Of a DNA stretch of 64,000 nucleotides, positions 32,405 to 45,600 are shown piece by piece. Each line of letters begins with the position of its first letter. Position 1 is the stretch's first letter. Under the pieces are notes generated by a model, which did not search any database, was not told the DNA's origin, and worked only from the letters and a program-made list of their open reading frames with translations. The stretch is from Asterias rubens (lineage: Eukaryota; Echinodermata; Asteroidea; Forcipulatida; Asteriidae): the NCBI RefSeq assembly GCF_902459465.1, contig NC_047082.1:11592545-11656544 (forward strand). Reading direction: 5' to 3'. The position numbers and the translations under genes are program-made.

Positions 32405-33653
32405 TGTACTTTGCTAACTGCTTGGGATTTTATTGTTAAGATACATGTTTAATTTCATTCGAAAGGTTTTAAATTTCTACATTGGTGAGATCTTTGATTT
32501 ATTTAACACCATCACCAAAGGCCAATGAAAGTTGAACTGCTTATCAATGCCCATAGTTGAATTTATACATGCGGAAATGTTCAGTATTCATCGCTAAATA
32601 TCTTTCTTTTAATACCAATATAAAGGTACAACAGTAATGAAAACTAAATGAATTTACACCTCGCCCTCCTTGTTTTGTTTTTACAATTGGCCTGAAGTTT
32701 GCCTGCATAAATCATTAAGTTGTAAAGAAAGGGTAACTTTGAAGCCCAAGTGCCCCCCCCCCCCCCTGCACCCCACCAAGGAAAATGGTATATATTTGAC
32801 GGGTAAGCATTTTTACAAGTCTTAAATAATGATTTTTTGCAAGAACTTTTCCTTATCACTCTTTATGGCTGGCTTTTGTGAAAACCCAGCATTCAAACTT
32901 TCCTCTCCCCCGCCCCCTTCCCCCGAAAAAGAAAAGAAAAACTTGACACATTAGGGCGCCCTCTATATTTGCAGCATGGCGAGCATTCAGCGTAATGTTG
33001 GGAAAAGTGCAACCAACTACAGGTTACAAACCCGCAAATCTGGTCTTGGATTATTTGCTCGAAGACGCTAAACATCCCGTCATCGGATTAATTTCTAAAC
33101 TCTGGTCAATTATCTGGGGCGAATGGACAAATATTTTTAAAGGAAACGTGAACTTACCAAACACTTTAAATGAAAGGGGAACATATTAATTTCCCCTGAA
33201 ATTAATTGGGTAAAGGTTGTGGGAGGCTGTATTGTATAAATAGGGGTAGTAAAATCTTGTTGTTGTGTTTGCAGCACAAACATGAAATATTAAACATATA
33301 TTTCATACCAAAGTACAATTAAAGTGTTTTTAAATCAACATTTTAGTTTAGGATTTCCAAACACTTGTTTCTTGTTTGGGTATTTATGTAGAAAAGTACG
33401 GATATTTCCCCTTTGGGTTTTTCGACCATCCCTAAATAGTTATAGTATCGTCCAACCGCGAGTTATAAAGTGCACAATCTTTTGAAGCATGTAGTTCATG
33501 TCCAACACGCGGGCTGGAAGTGCGAGATTGAAAAGAGTGACACCCAACTTGTCACGACAGAAAATGTGAGTTTTTCAACTATTTTCAAATGCAACTAAGG
33601 CTCAGATCGCAGTAAACACAATCTGTGCAGCCCATAGAATCTGTAGAGCCAAC
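32405..33653. other. Intergenic region upstream of the Tudor-type gene
   Basis: AT-rich and pyrimidine-rich runs, including a C run near 32754-32766. A 31-codon ORF at 32976-33071 starts in a fair context (CAGCATGG) and contains KSGLGLF, a string seen at the start of SET domains, but it ends at once. Neither this ORF nor the frame at 32995-33189 can be assigned. The Tudor gene promoter should lie at the right end; a possible leader exon ends GAAAAT/GTGAGT near 33567. Confidence 0.4.
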
Positions 33654-36600
33654 ATGGGCAGTGTTTCGAAGCAGGTTTTAGACAACATGGGCTCTAAAGT
33701 TGAGGTGTATGTCACTGCAGCATACACGGACAAGAGTTCGGGCCTGTTTAACTTTTGGACTCAACTTGACCCCAGTGGTGTGGAGGCAATCGAGGGTCAA
33801 AGTGAAAAGTTTCAGTACATGGCTCAGCTTGCTGGTAGCCCATCGTCACATGTCACGCTTCAAGTTGGTGAACGTTGCATAGCGAAGTACCTGGAGGATG
33901 GGCAGTGGTATCGCGCCCGCATCGACAGCGTCACCGGAAATGATGTCATTGCGTTTTTCATCGATTACGGCAACACCGAGATCATCCCGAGAAATCTTGT
34001 GCGAACAGAGTCTTCCATCAACGGGAAGGATGTGTTTGCGCTCCCAGCGCAGGCTACCGACTGCGTCTTGGCTGGTGTCTCGGCTGTCATGCAGCATAAT
34101 CAAGTAAAGATGGGAACCCAAGGCTACGTGACGAAGATGTTGGTTGACCAGACGTTTGTAGGAGAGCCACTTCAGATGACAGATTATGGTAAATATAATT
34201 TTGAAACAGATGCCGAACCCATTTGCTCGCTCATCAAATTCCCTCAGTTGTAGATCCCATAAGTCTGGAAGCCACGCTACGCCTGGATTGCATTTAAATT
34301 AACCCTTTTTTTAGAGAGACCATTCCTGTAATTAATGATCACCATACGACCTGACAACCAGCAGTCAACCAGTGGTGGCTGAGTCATCACAATGTGGGTT
34401 CGAACCTCAATCCTGGCAGCACTTTGTGTCCTTGAGTAGGACACTAAAAATAATGCTTGGCATTTATGTCCTAACTTTCTTTATGGTTCTTGCCGAGTAT
34501 AGTAACATTGTAGGTAGACTAGAATAGGTAATAGAAGACACATGGCTGACTATGTAATTTGTATATAATTTGTAAATTTTTGTACACCATTTGTTCTGGT
34601 ACTGTAGAACTGTGTCTGAAAAAAATAATGTGAAACAGACGTTGTATTAGAAGCAATACTATTTTAACACGAGAAACTTAAGACAAAATCTTTGCTTCAA
34701 TCTTTTTTCGGTTGAGTGGAAATGGGTAAAATCTTGTCAATTTGTGCCCTCTATGGGCATTTTTGGTACAAGTTGTTGCTGGACGCTATGGTCACATTTG
34801 ATCAGTTAAACTTTAAAGTAAAGAATCAATTATGCAGTTTTTAGGACAACATGTTAAGCTTTCTCCCTTTAGCAACAGTGGTTCACTGGCTAAAAATGCT
34901 TGTCAAAAGTAAGAGTTCTCTTCCAGATGTCTGGCATGGCTAGTTCAGTGTTGAAAAGCATAAAACGCTTACAAACCGTCTAACTCGCTGGCCCTGTTTG
35001 AGAATTTGTATTTACTTGCTCAATAGTCTTCCTATTTTCGGTCGCACTAAATACAACTCACGGACCCCTCACGACAACAATTTTTAAATGCACTTTAACA
35101 GGACATTTGAACCTAACTCAACCGTTAAATATGTGCAAAAGAGTCAATGCATCTAAATCACTTTCAAACTGTAGAAAAAATTGTATTTTTAACTGTAAAA
35201 AATTTAGTAACGAACGGAAATATTCGCCATTTTGTCTTTCGACGTAGTTGGACGATTCTATTACACCGCAGGGGGCGAGGTAATTTCTGAGGGCTGAGTT
35301 TTATTTTTTCGTTTTGGTTTTAGCTGCTGATTTTTTCTTTCTTGTTAGTAACTAAGTCACCACTTCGAATTCGAAGTTAAAAGGGAAAACTTAAATATAA
35401 TATTGTTTAAACTCCATAAAATACATTTAAAAAAAAAAAGGTAAATAATCATCTTGCATATTGTATCACCCCTGCGGTCCAAGTGCGTTGAAAGACAACA
35501 TGGCGGATATTACCGTTTGTTACTAAAATCGGGGTAAAAAACACTTTTTTTACAGTTAAAAATACAATTATTCAACAGTTTGAAAGTGATTTGGGTGCAT
35601 ATGACTCTTGCGGATATATTTAACGGTTGACTTATGTTCAACTGTTCTGTGAAAGTGCATGTAAAAATTGTTGTCGTGAGTTGTCGTGAGTTGTCGGTAT
35701 TTCGTGCGACCCCCTATTTTAGTATGTTGTCTGAAAAAAAGAGACAATTTGATTAATTAGTTTTTAGTATCCATCATGTGTACGTTTGTAGGCCAACCCT
35801 TGTGCTCAATAAACTAATCTTACTTTTGTTTTGATGGACCAAGTATCATGCTTGATCATTAACCAAACAAAATGATGATTTTGGTCATTGTACTTTTGAA
35901 TTAGTGGTCAGAAAACAACAATTTACCCCAAGTAAAGTAAGTTTGATTTTGGTTTTGTGATCTCCAGTGTTGTAGCCTTGGTGGGCAGTGCTAGGCAGGC
36001 CTACCAGAACTTACAATTTTTGCCCAGCACTCTGAGCAAAATAAAATACACAATGTATACAGTACAGATTTCCCCTTGAATAAATCAAAATATTGTACAC
36101 CGTGCAGTGAACCATAGAGGTAGAAATTGAACTGAGACACAGCTTATGACAAAGATAATAACAAATGTCACAGAGAAAGAACACAGTCAAAATGCCAATC
36201 AACCAAGTTTGTGTTGAGAGTCCCTGCCTGTAAGAGTGTACACGTCGTAAGTGCGACGAGTCGCTATTTTCAAACTATTTTCACTCTTAATAAAAACAAC
36301 CCTTTGGACGAGGATGAACTGCTAAAGTTCTGCGGCTGTTTTATGTTGTGTACAACTTGGTCATGAAACAGTCGTGTATTATAGGTCATTCAAGATGGCA
36401 GACACCGTTTCGGACTAGTTTGGGTTTTTGGGGTTGGTTTATAATTATTTATTTGTTTAGTTGTTTTAGTTTTTGTGTGTTCGTTTGTTTGCGTGTTTGT
36501 TTTCTTTTCTTTTACCCAAACTATTTTATTTTAATTTTTTTTTTTTTGGGGGGGGAGGGTTAATTTCCATTTGTTGTCTAGTGTCTTCCCGATTGGTTCA

Positions 36601-39600
36601 CGGAAGTTACGTGTGGTAATTGTTATGTCCTTTCATGCATTTTGTGCGTAAACAAATGAAACATAGCATTCTTACGACGACCCTATGGGTCGTCGTAACT
36701 TACGACGTGTTCTTCCTCGTTGTCAAGGAACTTGCGACGTATCCAACGCATCGTAACTTTGATGAAATGGATTTCATACGCATCGCAACTTACGACGTGT
36801 AACCGGTCGCAACTTGCACTTGCGACGCGTCGCAGCGCTTCGTGAAATTGGGGGCAGGGCTCAGATAAAAAAGAGAAAGTTCTCTTTCTTGTGCTCGATC
36901 CGGAAAAAAAACGTTCAAATGTGAAACATTGGAGATACACTGTTAGTGTTCTTCTCATTTTGATTCCCGTCTTGTAACAAAATGTTCTGGTCCAGTAAAA
37001 GTTTTGAGCTACAAGCCATCTACATGTAACTTGTGGGTTTCCCCCAACAAATTTGAGTCTTGTTTTACAGAGTTTCAAGTAGAAACACTTCGCTTTTTCT
37101 ACTTGTTGCATATCCCCCACTGTGATCTTTTTTTAAAGCCTTTATCTGTCCGTTCATCAAGTTCCACTTGACTGCCTGGTACACTAGTTATAGTAGACAT
37201 GGTAGAGTTGTTTGTGTAGTGTTGTCATTCAGCCTTCAGACAAGAAAAACTCTGCTACCTGGCTATGGTTGAATTGTCTGGCTTCTATTTTGCAGACATT
37301 AAAGGCAATGGACACTATTGGTAATAACTTGGTAAGGAGTAATGGAGAGCTCATTGACAGTATAAAACATTGTGAGAAAAGGCTCCCTCTGAAGTAAAGT
37401 AGTTTTCGAGAAAGAAGTAATTTTTCCACAAACTTGATTTTGAGACATCGGAATTAGATTTTGAGGTCTCGAAATCAAGCATCTGAAAGCACACAACTTC
37501 GTGTGACAAGGGTGTTTTTCTTTCATTATTATCTCGCAACTTCCATCTCCAATTGAGTTGAAGTTTTCACTGGTTTGTCATTTTGTGCATATGTTAAGAT
37601 ACACCAAGTGAGAAGACTGGTCTTTGACAATTACCAATAGTGTCCAGTGTCTTTAACTCTTTCAGTGCCAAGGTCAGATGTTGTACGATCTATTTATTTG
37701 TGTTCCAAAAGGTAATCAATTGTGTTCCGTGTACAACCCTTAATGTTATCATGAGAGGGCATTATCACTTAAGAAATACTATTTATATTTGACTTTGTAC
37801 TATAGGCAGTTAAATCATCAAGATGCATTTTGTTTGGTGCAAAAGACGTATTTTTTTTTACACAATTCCAAGGCAACACAGACCATACATTTTGTTTGGT
37901 GCAAAAGATTCTGTAAAAAAATTCACACAATTTTGAAAAACCTTAAAAATATTAGCATTTCAGGTTCAAAATGCAAAAAAGAAAGCAGGCACTGAAAGAG
38001 ATATAAAAATTCAACAGAAATCCTCACATTGTATATTGCCTACGTCCATCATTGACCTCCATGGTCTGTGTGGATGTGGAGCCACCTGTTGATGAACACA
38101 GATTACATCTTTTTACATGTGTGCACAATCAAGGGATTAAGAGTTAGTATGAAGATTATCCACTGAGCAATTGTTTATCTAATAAGCTTACCCACCACTG
38201 TCTGGCCATTCAATGTCATTCAGAAGGGGGTTACTGATTTCAATAAACGTGACCCACTTTGTGAAAATGAGTCAGATGTACCCAATGTTTGAGTGATACT
38301 GATTTTGATCAATAATGTCAGCCTTCAGTAGAATTGATATTATGCCCCTTTTCACACAGAGCAGTTTAGCAAAGGTCCCTTGCTAAAATTGTAGCATGGT
38401 TGTAAATTTAACAAATTTTCCTCTTGTGAAAGGACAACAATTGTTTTTCTGTACAGGGTTCCGTGAACAAAACTTTGTGGAAGGTCTGGATCTGCAAACA
38501 AAATTTGTTCAATATCAGAAGTTTTGATCAAGGATGTGCGCAAAAACATTGGGTGAAGGGAATGTTTGTTAATTGAAGTGAAGTCTCTCACACTTCGCAT
38601 GAGTGGCAACCTTTTGAGGAAATGCATTAAAGCCATTATACACTTTCGGTAAACAGTATTGTCCAAGTCCCACACTTAGTGTATCACAACTTATATACAA
38701 AATAACAATCATGTGGAAATTTAGGCTCAATCGGACATCGGAGTCGGGAGAAAATAACGGGAAAACCCACTCCTGTTTTCGCGCGTTTCGCCGTGTCATG
38801 ACATGTGTTTATAACAAATCCGTAATTCTCGCTAACGAGAATTTATATTGTTTTACCGGTTTCTCAAAAAGTAAAGCATTTCATGGACTAATATTTCAAG
38901 AGAAGTCTTTCACCATTACCTTCTGTAAACCCTATAAATTATTTGTAAATCTGTGAACTTTTTTTTTTTTTTTTCTGTACCGAAAGGGTCCAATGGCTTT
39001 AAACTTGAAAATTTTTTGATGCTCAGTTCTTGAAAACGCAAAGGCACCCAGGAGGTCATAGTCATACCAAGGGCACAAATTTGAGGCGATAGTAAAGATA
39101 CCAAGGCCAAGTATCTAGGGCAAAAGGAGGCCGATTCCAGGCCTGCATGCTAACCAGCTCTAAATACATCAGGGCCCACTTTCATAGCCAAAATTCGCCG
39201 CTTACCCCTGAAATACGCATGCTGCTTCAGTTCTGTGCTTATGGTAAGCAGAGCCATGAAATTGGGCCATGAAATTGAGGTTTGTTATTTTATGCAAGTG
39301 TTCAGATACACCAAGTGAGAAGACTGGACAATAGACCGATCCAGTAGGCTCCGCCCACGACGCACGTGTGAGCAAGAACACGTGGGGGGTCTCCAATGCC
39401 TTTCTGCACAACTCTGCTGCGCGCGCCAAGCATACGTGCACGCATGTCGGACTTTAGTGTCGGACCTTCGTTGCGTTGTGATTGGACAGTATGCAATGGG
39501 GTGGAGCTTAATGGATCGGTCTATTACCAGTAGTGTCCAGTGTCTTTAAGGACTTTATTGTTGTTTTGTTGGATTTTGTGAGTGATCACAACACGGACAC

Positions 39601-42600
39601 TAATGACAGTCTTATGGGTCTACTACACATCTTGAAGTATTTTTTGAAGTATATCTCTTTTTTTTAGTGGAACAGGTGCATTTTAATTTATGCCCAGCAA
39701 CTTCTTTGTGTATTTCTCTTCATTTCCAACTTTGTTGTCATGATTATGCTCAGATGGTTTTATAGATTGTTCAGCGTGCAACGGAGCATGGATTATATAG
39801 AAAAATTGTGGTATTGATGTTAATTAGGTTTTAAAAACATTTGATTGTATATGGGAAAAGGCCAAAAGTACAAGTTGATTGTTTTTTGAGGATGCACCCT
39901 TTTTTGATTTTTTATTATTTTTCATTTGTTTTTCTTCAAAAAGACAAATTTTTGTGTGAATCTCATTAAACTTTGTAATTCTTTAAGAACTTGTAACTAC
40001 ATATTGGTAAGTGGTGACTTAAAACTAAAGAATTGGTGTGGTGGCCATTTTGAAATAAAATGCTTAGCAGCCACCTTTGAAAGTAATAACAAATTTAAAA
40101 ATCCCTCATCCTCCCCTTTTTGGAAAAAACCCGGAGGATCAACTGGTATTTTCTTTTACTTGGCTGAATATAATTGTGATTATGTAACCAATTACTCAAG
40201 CATGACTTACACCTGCAAGGGGATGGTTCTGCTGTAATTAGCAGCGAAGTTTATGATCCGTGTCCCCATTCATTGGTTATATAGCTAAATATTTCATTAA
40301 AAAAAAACAGGAAGTGAGTTCACAAATATTAACCAAACAATTTCGTTCAAATGAGTGTGGGGAGTAGGGAATCAAGGATACAAAACTAAGCGACCCCCCC
40401 CCCCCCCCTCTCTCCCTAACGCGAGAAAAGTGGATTGGAAAACTATATTGACTACCTTTATAACTGTAATTAACATGCGATTTCCCTGTTATTTATAAGT
40501 AGAAATCAATTTGTTTTACCTCCCCCCGCCCCCTCCCTTTCAAAAAAAAAAACCTGCACAAATAAAGAACGCCCCAGATTGCCGAGTAGGGCTCTTACAA
40601 CAAAATCCTGAGCCAAAATTACTCGTTTTAACTTTGTTATAGACTTGAATCTGCAGCCATGTGTGAACAATCTGTGTATAGCACAAGCAATTTTGTACAT
40701 GGTATCAGTAGGTGCCCCATTTTTCATAAAATAATTTTAAAATAGTTTGTACTGCTTTTACTGCCAACAGCTTTTGTTTTATAAGTTTTCCTGTTGCTTT
40801 AATTTGTTTGTATTTTTTTTTTCTTTCAATCTCCAGGTCTGGAAGTTAAACTCTTCACGCAAACCGGTGACAACATTGCAGAAAGATTCATCAAGGATGA
40901 GTTTGCAGTGCAGAGGCAAGTCGGTATTCCGTCATCCACAGGAGCGAAGAAGCACTCAAAGAAGGCCTACACACCAACTACACTCTCCGTAGGAAGCAGG
41001 GAGAACCTCTACGTCAGTAACGCTTACTCCCTCGGTCAGTTCTGGATCCAGCAGGCCAGCATCGGCGATAGTCTGGATCAGCTGATGGAGACAATCAGCC
41101 AACAGTATGACCATCTCGGAGCCACCGAGAAGGCACTGGGAGCCGTCGAAGTTGGTACTCCTTGTGTCGCCACATTTTCAGAAGACGGGTCGAACTACCG
41201 AGCTGTAGTCACAAAGATGAAGGGGTCCAACCAGTGTACAGTCCAGTTTGTAGATTTTGGCAACTCTGAGGTCACCGATACAGCAAGTTTGAAGATGATC
41301 ACCAATGACTTGATGAAGCAACCGTCCTTCGCTGTAGAGTGCCTACTGAGCGGGGTCGATTCAGCGCCGTCCTCTCCGAAGGCTATTGATCGATTCAATG
41401 AGCTGACAACTGACAAAGAGCTCTGTGGGAAAGTCGTCGGGATGAGCGGTAACTCGTGCTGCATGTTGCTGATAGATCCCCAAGGTCAAGAGAATGCAGA
41501 TATTGTCAGCGTGCTCGTTAAAGAAGGTCTGGTTTCTCGAGGCTCTGGGCAGACTTCAACGGCGACTTGCAACGGTGGAGGGGATGCTTCTGCTCTGAAG
41601 ACCTACTCGTCTCAATTGATCAGCCGCGGCTCCAAGAAAGTCGTCCAGCTCATTGCCTTCAAAGGTCCGGATGACCTATCTTGTCAACTGATGGAGGACG
41701 CCAATGCCTTCAATACCATGATGGATGATATCCAGTCAGAGTACTCAAATCCGTCGCACAAGAACACCGTCCAGTCGCCACAGATTGGCCAGTCCTGTTG
41801 TGTTAAGTACAGCGACGATGATAATTGGTACAGGGCCTGCATCAAATTCATCCAGGGAAACAAGGTCACAGTTCATTATGTCGACTATGGTAATGGTGAG
41901 GTTGTTGACGCAGGTCAACTCAAGATGTTGAAGCCAGAGTTTTTAGCACTACCCCCTCAGTGTATAGCGTGCTGTCTAGATGGTGTGCCCACTCCTCAAG
42001 GTTCTGATGAAAAGAAAGCTTTCGATTGGCTTGAAGGATACTCTGAAAAAAACTTAACGGCATCAGTTACTGGGGTTCAGAATGACAAATACACAGTTAT
42101 CCTAAAGTCAGATAAGGACGGAACTGTCTTGAATCACGAAATCAAGAAAATCTTGCCACCCCAAAAGACGCTGATGTCACCTCCAATGGTCAAAGCTTCT
42201 CAGGCGACTCAGCGCTCTTCACCGAGGGGCGAGTCGCTGAGTCCAAAGGGGGCTGCTTCATCGGATTTCTGCGCTTGGATGGAAGTGAAAATGGGCGCCA
42301 AGGAGACCAATGTTTACGTGTCCCACGTTGAAGATGCCAATAAGTTCTTCTGTCAGTTAGTTGCAGAGGAGGGGAAACTTAACCTGCTGATGGACAAGGT
42401 CCACACTGCTTGTATCGAGAACAAACTCAAACCACTGATGCAAGGCTGTGTAGGAATGGCATGCGTAGCTCAGTTCTCTGAGGACAGCAGCTGGTATCGG
42501 GGTGTCATCAAGGACAGGAAGCCAGGTTTCTACAGGGTTTGCTTTGTGGATTACGGCAACGAAGAAGATGTCCCTGTGGACAAGGTCCGAGAGATAACGA

Positions 42601-45600
42601 CAGATCTGCTGGTGCTTCCCCAACAAGCTGTGTGCTGCTGTCTGAGTGGCTGGGATGCAGCATGGAAAGAAGACAAAGTTGCCGAACGTTTTAAGAGTCT
42701 GGCGGCCGAGTTCGAGAGCTTCCAGGTAACTGTAAAGGAGTCCAAGGGGATTTCTGTTGTTCAGCTGAAGTGGCAGGGTAAAGATATGCTGCAAGAGCTC
42801 AAGAAGATCCGAGCCAACATCCCAAAGGATACCAAACCACCAAAAGAAGCAACACCTCCGAGACGGAAAGGAACGCCGGTTGCTACCACCCCGCCATTCA
42901 AACTTACATCGGCCGCTGAAAGTGTTGAGGTCGGTAAAACTGCCCTGATGGCAGCAAGCGTCGTTAAAGGCCCCACCAAGTTCTTCTGTCAGCTGTGCTC
43001 AACCTACGATCAGCTCCAGCAGCTCTGTGCAGACATGAACAAGTTCTATGCATCCCCTGGCTCTAACAAGAAGGTTCTTACCGAAGTTATTCCTGGGGCA
43101 TTTTGTGCCGTCCAGTCATCTTCTGACGGGGTGTGGTATCGTGCCAAGATACTTCACCCAAAAGGTCCTGGGAAAGTGAAGGTGAAATTTGTCGACTTTG
43201 GAGACATTGATGTTTTACCGGCAGAATCGTTGTGTAACCTTCTACCTAAGTTCAGATCTCTACCGACCCAGGCCATCAAGTGTAGCATGGCAGGAATATC
43301 CAAGAAGTTCCAGGAGATGCTTTTGGATCAAGAGGTAACAGTTATGGTGAAGGCGAAAAATGACGGGAAGCTAAAGATTGAGTACAAGGATGATGCCATG
43401 CATGCCAAGATAATAAAAGCTTTTGGAGGTACGAGTCAGCCTGAGCAATCCAAGGCTGTCGTTGAATCCAAGGGAGGTAGTTCATCGACCTCAGGGACGA
43501 CAAACTACATCAAGCAGGGAGCGCTTGGAGGGACAGAAACCCAAGTGTACGTCACTCACGTTGACAACCTGCAGTCGTTCTACATTCAGCTCGGCTACAG
43601 AAGCGATGAAATTGACGATCTTCAGCATAAACTCAAAACAAGTTACGACAACAATGCCTCCGGTGCACTTTCGCCAGTCAAAGTGGGGACTCTCTGCTGT
43701 GCCAAGTTCTCCGAAGACGGAAATTGGTATCGTGCTGTGGTCACAGGGCAGCCGAACCCCGGCAAGGTCATCGTTAGGTTTGTAGACTTTGGAAACAGCG
43801 AGGAGCAAGCTGCATCTGCTCTCAGGCCTCTGAAGGGTGAATTCGCTCAGAGAACCATAGCCGCCGTTCAGTGCAGAATCAAAGGATCATCCTCGACAAG
43901 TGCAGCTGCTGCCGATGAATTTCTCGATTTAGCCATCGACAAAAGTTTGAAGTGCAAGTTCTACGGCAAGGAGGAACCATATCAAGTAGAGTTTCCCGAG
44001 CTGCAAGCAGAGTTGGCTAAAATGCAGTCTACCGACACACCACAATCCCAAGTTTCGGCGAAGGAGTTCTCCCCTCTGAAAGGGATTGCTATCGGATCCA
44101 AAGAGGAGGTATACATTGCTTCTGCCACGAGTCCAGCATCATTCTGGTGCCAGCTTGCCCGATTTGAAGATACCTTGAACAACCTGATGAATGCGATAGA
44201 TGCACACTACAGCGCCCTGTCACCCGAGGAAGAGCAATTGACAGCTCCAACAGTCGGCGCTCCCTGCATTGCACAGTTTTCTCTGGATGAAGGCTGGTAT
44301 CGAGCGAGAATCACCCAAGTTCATCCTGACACATGCACTGTGACTTTTATCGACTACGGAAACACGGACGACGTCTCCAGAAGTTTGATCAAGAACATCA
44401 AAGACAACTTCATGGAGGTCGATCAGCAAGCCATACTATGCAGTCTCGGGGGAGTTCGCCCAGCGGGTGGCAAGTGGAAGGAGGAGGCTTCCAATCACTT
44501 TTCAGATCTGACTACTGACAAAAAACTCTTGGCTGAAGTTGTTGGGATTACTCCTCCTACCTCAGCTTACCAGGTGACCCTCTTGGATCTGGGTATAAGC
44601 CTCGGTCAACAACTTGCCAAAAAGGGGTGCGCTGAGGTCGTGCCGATAACAACCAAAACCATCAGGTTTGCTTCAGAGAGTGACAACCAACCAGACCAGT
44701 TTGCTGGTTTCAAGAAGCTAGACATCGCCCTAGGATCTTCAGAGAAGGTCTACGTCACCGTTGTGAATTCATTACACGAGTTCTACTGCCAGATAGCTTC
44801 CAAGTCGTTTGAAGAGCTGGAACCACTTTCCGAAGACCTGCAAGCTCAAGCGCCATCACTTCCAACTCTGACAGCTGACAGCATTCTGGGATCACCCTGC
44901 GTTGCTAAATTCTCTGATGATGAGCAGTGGTATCGCGCTACGGTTGTGGCCGAGAAGGAAGACAGCGCTGACGTCTTCTTTGTTGACTACGGCAACAAGG
45001 AGAGCATCCCTCGAGATAACATGAGAGCAATGACGGATGCCTTCTCATCTCTACCGGCCCAGACGTTAAAATGCGCTCTCGCTCGCATCCCTGACGTCTC
45101 GTCGCATGATGATGTTGCCGTGGCAAAGTTTGAGGAGCTGGTATTGGAGAGTGAAGCGTTGATGGCGGATTTCGTCGGCTTGAAGGGACAAACGATGATC
45201 GTGAGACTGCGGAATGATGGAGAACCAGTGGCTGAAGCCTTGGGTGTTGAACTCCGAGATGACAAACCAGGTGAGAAAAACAAACTCGGCATCTGTCACA
45301 ATCATCAAGCATTTTTAACTTTTAATTTTTGTGATACGATCAAGCAAAATTAATCATTTATTGACTCGGGTCATTTAAAAAATAATACAATCATCTATAA
45401 AAATGTGTTAATGCTGTTAAAACCCTTTCTGATATCACCGTTGCTTCAAAAGTTGTGTAAAAACATCAAGAGATAGGAGATACTAAAACTGGGTTGAAGT
45501 CCAATTCTTTTTCGGCCTAAAGACTTTTTTGGTGAGAACCACTGCTAGTGTTTTGAGAAAGAATTATCTTTGAAGGTTTTCATATTAATAATTTTTTTAA

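Larger units (their letters stand above)
34189..40836 (+). other. Intron 1 of the Tudor-type gene (6.6 kb)
   Basis: The donor GTAAAT follows GATTATG and the acceptor is CTCCAG before GTCTGG. Inside are a tRNA-like fragment (34370-34450, GTGGGTTCGAACCTC), the foldback at 35030-35725, an unusual ACGACG-rich block (36675-36830), family-A elements (37299, 39278) and a family-B element (38625). I see no nested gene on either strand. Confidence 0.7.

Noticed and set aside
39926-40237. 103-codon ORF in intron 1 of the Tudor-type gene
   Set aside because: Low-complexity start, no homology recognised, within a repeat-rich intron. No support for a nested gene.
44938-45312. 124-codon antisense ORF under the giant Tudor exon (and similar ones at 42357, 50279, 51355)
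   Set aside because: Shadow frames of a conserved coding exon. The sense strand shows repeated Tudor cores.
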